NCBI RefSeq assembly: GCF_036565765.1
Contig: NZ_DATCXP010000056.1
Direction: 5' to 3' (one strand)
Source: Terrimesophilobacter sp036565765
Lineage (GTDB): Bacteria > Actinomycetota > Actinomycetes > Actinomycetales > Microbacteriaceae
Length of the DNA: 10,050 bases
Positions 5,251 through 10,050 of the stretch are shown here, piece by piece. Numbering within the stretch: the stretch's first letter is position 1; the number at the start of each line of letters is the position of its first letter. The notes beneath the pieces are model-generated. The model did no database searches. It was not told where the DNA came from and saw nothing but the letters and a program-made list of their open reading frames with translations. The position numbers and the translations under genes are program-made.

Positions 5251-6036
5251 ATGGGGTTCTTCGACCGGTTCCGACGCCCGCGCGGTCCCGTTCTCCACGT
5301 CGCGGGGGACGAAGGCGCCGGGCCGGTTGTCATCCTCGTGCACGGGATCGCCTCATCCTCCGTCACCTTCGAGAAACTCGTCCCCCTGCTCGTGGACGGG
5401 CACCGCGTGATCTCCATCGACCTGCTCGGGTTCGGGGAGTCTCCGGCACCGGAGAACGCGAGCTACACACTCGAGGAGCACGTGGATGCCCTCGCGCGCA
5501 CGATCGACTCGCTGAAACTGGTCGGGAAATTCGTGCTCGTCGGCCACTCCATGGGAAGTCTCATTTCCAGTCGGTACGCGGCAACGCATCCGAAAAGGCT
5601 GTCAAAACTCATCCTGGTGAGTCCGCCCGTCTATGTGACCCCGAGCGCGATTGGCGACCCGCGCGAACGCGCTGCCATGGGCTTGTATCTGAAGGCCTAC
5701 GAGTATCTGCGCACGAACAAGACCTTCACCATTCGCAACGCCGCGATGCTGGCCAGGATGTCGCCCATCAAGAATGTGCTGGAGGTGTCCGAGCGCAACT
5801 GGAATGCCTTCGTGCTCTCGCTTCAGAACCTGATCGAGTCGCAGACCACCATCAGCGACCTCGCGGCAGTGACCGTGCCGGTCGAGGTGATCTACGGGAC
5901 GCTCGACCCGTTCCTCACGCCGGCCGGGTTGCGCATCATCGAGCAGCTGCGCGGGGTGACGGTGCACAGGGTCGAGGCGAACGACCACATCATCCGCAAG
6001 CGCCTGGCCAGGGTCGTCGCGGCCGCCATCGGCTGA
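5251..6036 (+). CDS. Alpha/beta hydrolase
   Basis: A 261-residue alpha/beta-hydrolase-fold enzyme with a complete catalytic triad. The nucleophile Ser100 is in GHSMGS, the acid Asp219 in YGTLDPF and the base His246 in NDHII. The oxyanion-hole motif is LVHGIASSS (about 29-37), followed by the RVISIDLLGFGESPAP strand-turn typical of the family. A cap of helices spans about 130-200. There is no signal peptide; the first residues (MGFFDRFRRPRG) are basic, so it is probably cytoplasmic or membrane-peripheral. Substrate is unknown; esterase, C-C hydrolase or haloalkane-type activities all share this fold. The gene ends 23 bp before the aldo/keto reductase on the same strand, but that gene has its own -10 element, so the pair need not be one transcript. 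Confidence 0.92.
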   Translation: MGFFDRFRRPRGPVLHVAGDEGAGPVVILVHGIASSSVTFEKLVPLLVDGHRVISIDLLGFGESPAPENASYTLEEHVDALARTIDSLKLVGKFVLVGHSMGSLISSRYAATHPKRLSKLILVSPPVYVTPSAIGDPRERAAMGLYLKAYEYLRTNKTFTIRNAAMLARMSPIKNVLEVSERNWNAFVLSLQNLIESQTTISDLAAVTVPVEVIYGTLDPFLTPAGLRIIEQLRGVTVHRVEANDHIIRKRLARVVAAAIG

Positions 6037-6047
6037 TGAGCCGGTCG

Positions 6048-6053
6048 TAGGCT
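6048..6053 (+). promoter_or_regulatory. -10 element TAGGCT, leaderless start at 6060
   Basis: TAGGCT lies at -12 to -7 of the GTG at 6060, inside the 23-bp gap after the hydrolase. The reductase can therefore be transcribed on its own. Confidence 0.6.
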
Positions 6054-6059
6054 GGTCGG

Positions 6060-7046
6060 GTGAAACACCATGTGATGCGCCGTGCCGGCGCAGAAGTCTC
6101 CGTGATCGGACTCGGAACCTGGCAACTCGGCGCCGACTGGGGCGAGGTGAGCGAGAAGGATGCGCGGGCGGTGCTCGACGCGGCCGTGGAAAGCGGTGTC
6201 ACGATGTTCGACACCGCTGACGTGTACGGCGACGGGCGCAGTGAGACCATCATCGGCGGTTACCTCGCGGACAACGCCGGCCTCGAGGTCTTCGTGGCCA
6301 CGAAGATGGGCCGGCGCGAGGCGCAGGACCCTGCCAACTTCACTCTCGCGAAGTTCCGGGAGTGGACAGACCGCTCCCGTCGGAACCTCCGCAGGGACAC
6401 GCTCGATCTGGTGCAGCTGCACTGCCCTCCGACCGAGGTGTACTCGAGCGACCGGATGTTCGATGAACTCGACACCCTGGTCGCCGACGGCGCGATCGCC
6501 CGTTACGGTGTGAGCGTGCAGACCGCGGATGAGGCGCTCACGGCGATCGCGCGGCCGAATGTCGCGAGCGTGCAGATCATCCTCAACGCCTTCCGGCTGA
6601 AGCCGCTCGACGCCGTGCTGCCTGCGGCCGCACTGGCCGGCGTCGGCATCGTTGCGCGGGTGCCCCTCGCCTCCGGGTTGCTGAGCGGACGGTACTCCGC
6701 CGACACGACGTTCGCCGCGAACGACCACCGCTCGTTCAACCGGCACGGTGAGTCGTTCGATGTCGGTGAGACCTTCTCCGGCGTCGATTTCGAGCAGGGT
6801 GTGGCCGCAGCACGGGAGTTCTCCGCGCTCGCCGCCGCGCACGGACTCGCGCCCGCGACGGCCGCGCTGGCCTGGGTGGCCCAGCTCGAGGGGGTGAGCA
6901 TCGTGATCCCCGGGGCACGGAGCGTCGAGCAGGCCAGGGCGAACGCGGCCGCCGGTTCGGTGCCGGAGCTCGGCGCCGAGTTCACGGACCAGGTGAAGGC
7001 GCTGTACGACCGCTACTTCCGCGCCGCCGTCCACCCGCGCTGGTGA
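6060..7046 (+). CDS. Aldo/keto reductase
   Basis: A 328-residue NAD(P)H-dependent oxidoreductase of the aldo/keto reductase superfamily ((beta/alpha)8 barrel). The N-terminal hairpin VMRRAGAEVSVIGLGTWQLG is typical. The full catalytic tetrad is visible: Asp51 and Tyr56 in FDTADVYGDGRSE, Lys82 in VATKMG and His121 in LVQLHCPP. Later landmarks are VPLASGLLSGRY and, near the C-terminus, the cofactor-binding VIPGARSVEQARANAAAG. These enzymes reduce aldehydes or ketones in the cytosol; the physiological substrate is not evident. The GTG at 6060 is supported by leaderless spacing and by homology to family N-termini. The stop lies in the loop of a following hairpin (7031-7057). It is adjacent to the hydrolase, which may reflect shared detoxification roles, but that is speculation. 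Confidence 0.94.
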   Translation: MKHHVMRRAGAEVSVIGLGTWQLGADWGEVSEKDARAVLDAAVESGVTMFDTADVYGDGRSETIIGGYLADNAGLEVFVATKMGRREAQDPANFTLAKFREWTDRSRRNLRRDTLDLVQLHCPPTEVYSSDRMFDELDTLVADGAIARYGVSVQTADEALTAIARPNVASVQIILNAFRLKPLDAVLPAAALAGVGIVARVPLASGLLSGRYSADTTFAANDHRSFNRHGESFDVGETFSGVDFEQGVAAAREFSALAAAHGLAPATAALAWVAQLEGVSIVIPGARSVEQARANAAAGSVPELGAEFTDQVKALYDRYFRAAVHPRW

Positions 7047-7057
7047 CGTGCGGGTGG
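7031..7057 (+). terminator. Hairpin spanning the reductase stop codon
   Basis: CCACCCGCGC (7031-7040) pairs with GTGCGGGTGG (7048-7057), with one G.T pair and a 7-nt loop that contains the TGA stop. It may separate the reductase from the exporter gene. No T-tract follows. Confidence 0.45.
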
Positions 7058-7115
7058 CCGCCCGCCGGGACGCATCCGGGATCGCCCGGTTCGCCTCTTG
7101 CGCGGAACGGAAACG

Positions 7116-7150
7116 CGATATATCTTGATCTGAGCAACACGATATATCGT
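7116..7150 (+). promoter_or_regulatory. Two GATATATC palindromes, candidate tandem operator of the exporter gene
   Basis: GATATATC occurs at 7117-7124 and 7141-7148, 24 bp apart. The second sits in the perfect 12-bp palindrome ACGATATATCGT (7139-7150). This AT-rich block stands out from GC-rich surroundings and lies just upstream of the exporter. A promoter with -10 near 7121-7126 (TATCTT) would place both sites over the promoter and early transcript. Such paired palindromes fit repression by a dimeric regulator (PadR, TetR or GntR type); no such gene is in the window. Confidence 0.6.
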
Positions 7151-7163
7151 GAGTTTGATCGAT

Positions 7164-7169
7164 GGGGAG
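7164..7169 (+). promoter_or_regulatory. Shine-Dalgarno of the exporter gene
   Basis: GGGGAG lies 9 nt before the GTG at 7179. It favours this start over the in-frame GTG at 7149, which falls inside the palindrome ACGATATATCGT. Confidence 0.6.
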
Positions 7170-7178
7170 CCGAGACAC

Positions 7179-8579
7179 GTGAGCACGGACGTCACGCCGC
7201 AGCAGCCGAAGAAGGCAAGCCTCGGGGCCGCCTTCGCCAACCTCTACACTGCGAACATCGCCAGCAGCCTCGGAGACGGCATCGCCCGCACCGCGATCCC
7301 GCTCCTGGCGGTGCAGGTCACGCTCGACCCTCTGCTCATCTCCGGGATCGCAGCCCTCGCCATGCTGCCCTGGCTGTTCTTCGCGATCCCAGCGGGCATC
7401 CTCATCGACCGCATCGACCGCCGTGCCGCGCTCGCCATGGCGAACACGGTGCGCACCCTTCTCGCCGTCCTGCTGTTCGTGATCACGGCGAGCGGCGGAC
7501 TCACGATCTGGTGGCTCTACCTGATCATCTTCATCTACGGCATCTTCGAGACCGTATACGACGGAGCGATCCGGGCGGTCGTTCCGAGCATCCTGCCGAA
7601 GTCGGAGCTGCCGCGCGGCAACTCGCTCATCGAGGCCGGCGAGCAGGTCATCCAGAACTTCGTATCGGGTCCTGCCACCTCGCTGCTGTTCGCGGTGTCG
7701 GCGCTCATCCCGATCGGGGCGAACGCCGGCGTGTACGCGATCGCGGTCGTCCTCGCCATCCTTCTGCCGAAGATCGCCTCCGGTCGGCAGTACGCGAAGG
7801 CACACGCGGCGGCGAACCACGGCGAGACAATCGCATGGTACAAGCAGTTCGTCGACGGACTGCACTTCATCATGGCGAACCGGATGCTGAAGACGTTGTG
7901 GTTTCTCAGCACGTTCAGCGGACTCTGCACCTCCATCGCGACCGCCAGCTTCGTGCTCTACCTCGTGGACCGACTCGCTCTGCCAGAAGCCCTGTTCGGG
8001 GTGTTCATGCTCAGTGGCGCGGTCGGCGGAATCGGGGCATCGCTCGTGGCGGCCCGGCTCAAGTCCCGGTGGGGCACTGGGCTGACGGTGGCCGCAGCGA
8101 ATGTGATCGCATCCCTCGCCATCGTGTTCATCGGCGCCGTACCGACCCTGTGGGCTGCGGCGGTCGGTTTCGTGATCGTGAGTGGGACGATCACGGTGTG
8201 GAACATCCTGATCATGTCGCTGCGCCAGAGCATCATCCCGGGACGCCTGCTCGGTCGCGTGCACGGCACCTGGCGCACGCTGCTGTGGGGGAGCATGCCG
8301 GTCGGATCGATCATCGGCGGACTCATCGGCCGGATCGATCTGATCCTGCCGTTCATCATCGGCGGAGGGTTGTCCGCGCTGGCCGGAATCGTCTGGTTCC
8401 GGTTCCTGAAGTCGCTGCCGAACCCCGAGGATGTCGACAACGGCGACGAGGCCGCGCTCGCCGGTTCCGGGGCTGCCGACTCCGCGGAGGCCGGCTCTGC
8501 AGGTTCCGATTCTGTCGAGGCAGGCCCCTTTGCCGAACCCAGCGGCGCGGGCCCCACCGACCCGGTAGCGCAGGAGTAG
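7179..8579 (+). CDS. MFS transporter, DHA3-like drug/macrolide exporter
   Basis: A 466-residue major facilitator superfamily protein with about 12 hydrophobic helices. The first helix region is ANLYTANIASSLGDGIARTAIPLLAVQVT, typical of DHA3 (macrolide/enterobactin-exporter-like) proteins. The loop 2-3 motif is GILIDRIDRRAALAM. Helix 5 begins GNSLIEAGEQVIQNFVSGPATSLLFA, again DHA3-like. Helix 7 follows KQFVDGLHFIMANRMLKTLWFLS. After helix 12 (near KSLPNPED) comes a low-complexity Ala/Gly/Ser/Glu tail of about 45 residues, probably disordered and cytoplasmic. The protein probably uses the proton gradient to export a hydrophobic compound; the substrate is unknown. The start at 7179 has a Shine-Dalgarno, unlike most neighbours, and the upstream GATATATC palindromes imply inducible control. 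It ends just before the palindromic element at 8585, convergent with the nuclease-like gene. Confidence 0.9.
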   Translation: MSTDVTPQQPKKASLGAAFANLYTANIASSLGDGIARTAIPLLAVQVTLDPLLISGIAALAMLPWLFFAIPAGILIDRIDRRAALAMANTVRTLLAVLLFVITASGGLTIWWLYLIIFIYGIFETVYDGAIRAVVPSILPKSELPRGNSLIEAGEQVIQNFVSGPATSLLFAVSALIPIGANAGVYAIAVVLAILLPKIASGRQYAKAHAAANHGETIAWYKQFVDGLHFIMANRMLKTLWFLSTFSGLCTSIATASFVLYLVDRLALPEALFGVFMLSGAVGGIGASLVAARLKSRWGTGLTVAAANVIASLAIVFIGAVPTLWAAAVGFVIVSGTITVWNILIMSLRQSIIPGRLLGRVHGTWRTLLWGSMPVGSIIGGLIGRIDLILPFIIGGGLSALAGIVWFRFLKSLPNPEDVDNGDEAALAGSGAADSAEAGSAGSDSVEAGPFAEPSGAGPTDPVAQE

Positions 8580-8584
8580 CGCCG

Positions 8585-8667
8585 CATCCGAAGCCATGAG
8601 GGCGTTTGTACCGAATGACGGCGAACGTTCGCGCTCCTATGGTACAAACGCCCTCATGGTTCGGATG
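8585..8667. repeat. Long nested palindrome, left copy
   Basis: The arms CCATGAGGGCGTTTGTACC (8594-8612) and GGTACAAACGCCCTCATGG (8641-8659) are perfect 19-bp inverted repeats. They extend outward by CATCCGAA/TTCGGATG with one bulged G at 8593, for 27 bp in all. The 28-nt interior holds a perfect palindrome, GCGAACGTTCGC (8621-8632), centred on the same point (8626.5) as the arms. Positions 8615-8636 are identical to 9809-9830 in the right copy. It lies between convergent genes. Confidence 0.88.
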
Positions 8668-8670
8668 TCC

Positions 8671-8704
8671 GGGCATCCCGGCTTTGTGGCCGGACCGGAT
8701 GCCC
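8671..8704 (-). terminator. Hairpin after the nuclease-like gene
   Basis: GGGCATCC (8671-8678) pairs with GGATGCCC (8697-8704), enclosing further CCGG/GGCCGG pairing. It lies 17 bp beyond the minus-strand stop at 8721 and could terminate that gene. This rests on structure alone. Confidence 0.4.
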
Positions 8705-8720
8705 AGTTGCGCAGCTCGGT

Positions 8721-9689
8721 TCAGCGGAGTCCTGCTCCCCGGAGTTTGTCTCTCATCCGCGCGGGCGATAGCGCAACCGGCCAGCCCCAGCGCGTGAAGC
8801 CATGGTTGGCTGCGCGCAAGTCGTCTTCACGATCCTTTTCGTCGCTGAGCACCTGTTCTGGCGTCCGTCCCCGAAGGAATTCCGGATCGGTGTACTTCCA
8901 GCGGCCGTCGAATTCACCGATCAGATTGAATTCGGGCCACCAGAAGTCGACGATCCAGATCCGCCCGCTCTCGCCGACCAGCTCGACCTGGAGTTCCGGC
9001 GCCGGGAGGCCGGCCCGGAACATGCTGACCCGACTCATCGATTCGCCCGGACGATCGGCGAGTCCGTTGGAGAACTCGACTGCCGCTCGGGCTTTCACGG
9101 CACCGTGAGTGATTGATATCCGGTCGAGTTCTCGCAAGAGGTCCTCTCGCGCGAGGAACGTCGAGGGCATTCCGGGTAATGGATGAGCAGTTCTGCGGAG
9201 GGCGGCATCCGCCACGACGACCGACTGGCCGAAGGTTGCGACGCTCGCGACATCGACAACCGTCCTGGCCAGGTGCGTGACCGCGAGTCCGTCGATGTAC
9301 TCGGGCGTCACGGAATCGCCGGTCGTGTGGCGCAGCACGCCGGATGTCGAACGTCCACCACTCGAAGGTGGCACCACGACGTGCACACGCTGCGGCCAGC
9401 TGCCGACCCAGGGCAGGCGCCACAGCGCTGCCGCGGAGTGGTGGGAGAATGTGGCATCTCCGTAGCTGACTGCGGTCGCCTTGACGACGGTGCGGTACCG
9501 AGCGTGCCGATCCATCGCTCGCCAGAGCTCCGCCTTCAGGTACACCCCGCGCGTCACGGCGATGAATTCGCCGCGACTGACGCTCCGGTAGAACGCGCTG
9601 CGTTCCGCCCGAACCGTGAGCTCGCGGACGACGGTGAAGTGCTCCCGCCACTCCGCTTGCTCGTGGCGGGGAAGTGTTGAGTCGGTCAT
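8721..9689 (-). CDS. AbiEi-like domain fused to DUF559/Vsr-like nuclease domain
   Basis: A 322-residue protein. The N-terminal part resembles AbiEi-type proteins of actinobacteria. It has a short helical, possibly winged-helix start with RGEFIAVTRGVYLKAELW (about 39-56). Next come DATFSHHSAAALWRLPW (about 78-94), RVHVVVPPSSGGRSTSGVLRHT and LAVTHLARTVVDVA. The C-terminal part (about 214-310) looks like a DUF559/Vsr-like PD-(D/E)XK nuclease. It has Glu216 (GESMSR), Gln234, Asp248 in IVDFWWPE, Glu259 and Asp261 in GEFDGRWKY, and EKDREDDLRAANHGFTRWGW. The likely active residues are present, so it may be catalytically competent. AbiEi is known as the antitoxin/repressor of type IV AbiE systems, but no AbiEii toxin is adjacent. 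The ATG at 9689 is supported by CATGAT at -12 to -7. The gene is bracketed by related palindromes at 8585-8667 and 9784-9857. Its biological role is unknown. Confidence 0.82.
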   Translation of the reverse strand: MTDSTLPRHEQAEWREHFTVVRELTVRAERSAFYRSVSRGEFIAVTRGVYLKAELWRAMDRHARYRTVVKATAVSYGDATFSHHSAAALWRLPWVGSWPQRVHVVVPPSSGGRSTSGVLRHTTGDSVTPEYIDGLAVTHLARTVVDVASVATFGQSVVVADAALRRTAHPLPGMPSTFLAREDLLRELDRISITHGAVKARAAVEFSNGLADRPGESMSRVSMFRAGLPAPELQVELVGESGRIWIVDFWWPEFNLIGEFDGRWKYTDPEFLRGRTPEQVLSDEKDREDDLRAANHGFTRWGWPVALSPARMRDKLRGAGLR

Positions 9690-9695
9690 CCGACC

Positions 9696-9701
9696 ATCAT
9701 G
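9696..9701 (-). promoter_or_regulatory. -10 element CATGAT of the AbiEi-like gene
   Basis: On the minus strand CATGAT lies at -12 to -7 of the ATG at 9689, compatible with a leaderless transcript. It is weaker than the other -10 elements in the window. Confidence 0.45.
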
Positions 9702-9783
9702 CTGACCACGGGCTTGTGGATATCGTCGCAGTCGTGAGCACAAGGGCTCATCGAACCCGCGGGGACCGGTGGAGGAGTAGAGC

Positions 9784-9857
9784 GGGACCATGAGGCCGTT
9801 TGTGCCTCATGACGGCGAACGTTCGCGCTCACGCGGTACAAACGGCCTCATGGTCTC
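9784..9857. repeat. Long nested palindrome, right copy
   Basis: The arms CCATGAGGCCGTTTGTGCC (9788-9806) and GGTACAAACGGCCTCATGG (9835-9853) pair at 18 of 19 positions, the other being G.T. Outer pairing of four more positions is weak. GCGAACGTTCGC (9815-9826) again shares the exact centre of the arms (9820.5). Relative to the left copy the ninth arm pair is swapped from G-C to C-G with pairing kept, while positions 9809-9830 match 8615-8636 exactly. It lies between the transporter stop at 9868 and the AbiEi-like gene start. Confidence 0.87.
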
Positions 9858-9867
9858 CCACCGGATG

Positions 9868-10050
9868 TCACAGCCGCAGGGTCTGGATCGGCTCCGTATC
9901 GGGGATGGGGCCGGCATCGCGGCCCCGCAGGTCGGGATGGGCGCGCCGGAAGAAGGTGGGGACCAGAAACCCGACCAGCGCGAACGCGGCCGCCACCCAG
10001 AACGCGCCTGGGGCGTCGAAGCCGTCGATCATGAAGCCGGCGGCCGCGGA
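9868..10050 (-). CDS. Probable MFS transporter, C-terminal end only
   Basis: The last 60 residues of a protein whose start lies beyond the right edge. The frame is open to position 10050 and stops with TGA at 9868-9870. The sequence reads SAAAGFMIDGFDAPGAFWVAA and continues with a hydrophobic segment ending GFLVPTFF. It then has RRAHPDLRGRD and a polar tail ending PIQTLRL. A Gly-containing loop, one long final membrane helix and a positively charged start to the cytoplasmic tail are what the end of a major facilitator transporter looks like. The family call rests on this short piece only. It is on the same strand as the AbiEi-like gene and separated from it by the right palindrome. Confidence 0.6.
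   Translation of the reverse strand, partial: SAAAGFMIDGFDAPGAFWVAAAFALVGFLVPTFFRRAHPDLRGRDAGPIPDTEPIQTLRL

Noticed and set aside
5892..8597. A 901-residue minus-strand open frame antisense to the hydrolase end, reductase and exporter
   Set aside because: Composition is dominated by Arg, Asp, Glu, His and Gly without domains. It lies opposite three clearly recognised genes and is an artefact of high GC content.
7043..8599. A 518-residue plus-strand frame overlapping the exporter gene
   Set aside because: It is an Arg/His/Pro-rich out-of-frame shadow of the exporter, which has intact membrane helices and family motifs in the other frame.
8596..9116. Plus-strand frames starting in or near the left palindrome and running through the AbiEi-like gene
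   Set aside because: They are antisense to a gene with coherent domains, lack a ribosome site, and encode compositionally biased sequence.
9715..9725. A DnaA-box-like sequence (minus strand ATATCCACA)
   Set aside because: It is a single site with one mismatch, without clustering, an AT-rich unwinding region or dnaA/dnaN nearby, so it is likely chance.
8721..9867. A complete AbiE toxin-antitoxin pair
   Set aside because: No AbiEii nucleotidyltransferase frame is found on either side; the neighbours are transporter genes.

Overview
The window is high-GC, densely packed DNA with GTG and ATG starts and very short gaps. Gene content (DUF3494 ice-binding protein with a class-E-type sorting signal, DUF4349 lipoprotein, small actinobacterial membrane proteins, AbiEi-like/DUF559-like protein) and widespread leaderless starts point to an actinomycete, most likely of the family Microbacteriaceae. 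The ice-binding protein would suit a cold-tolerant strain. The taxonomic call is inference from style and families, not from a marker gene.

Layout from left to right. (1) 1-727: 3' part of a wall-anchored ice-binding protein. (2) 836-1141: small thiamine-binding (MTH1187/YkoF-like) protein. (3) 1142-1349: non-coding stretch with a hairpin and three tandem copies of a dispersed repeat. (4) 1350-1730: small four-helix membrane protein. (5) 1762-1816: 16-bp perfect inverted repeat in the convergent gap. (6) 3694 down to 1804, minus strand: three-gene operon of a six-helix membrane protein, a 68-residue two-helix protein and an LLM-class flavin-dependent oxidoreductase. (7) 3761-4117: small soluble hypothetical protein, divergent from that operon. 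(8) 4118-4238: second copy of the dispersed repeat plus two strong hairpins. (9) 5126 down to 4239: DUF4349 lipoprotein. (10) 5251-6036 and 6060-7046: alpha/beta hydrolase and aldo/keto reductase. (11) 7179-8579: MFS (DHA3-like) exporter behind two GATATATC palindromes. (12) 9689 down to 8721: AbiEi-like N-domain joined to a PD-(D/E)XK/DUF559-like C-domain. It is bracketed by two related long palindromes (8585-8667 and 9784-9857). (13) 9868-10050, minus strand: C-terminal end of another likely MFS transporter.

Most genes are housekeeping or accessory singletons rather than one pathway. Two features stand out. First, seven genes carry a -10-like hexamer exactly at -12 to -7 of the start codon, so they are probably leaderless. 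The exceptions with Shine-Dalgarno sequences are the thiamine-binding protein, the exporter and the operon-internal small protein. Second, a nuclease-like AbiEi-family gene sits between two palindromic elements that share an identical core, with one compensatory base-pair change in the stem. No CRISPR array, tRNA, rRNA, transposase or replication origin was seen. No stretch over 300 bases lacks a gene.
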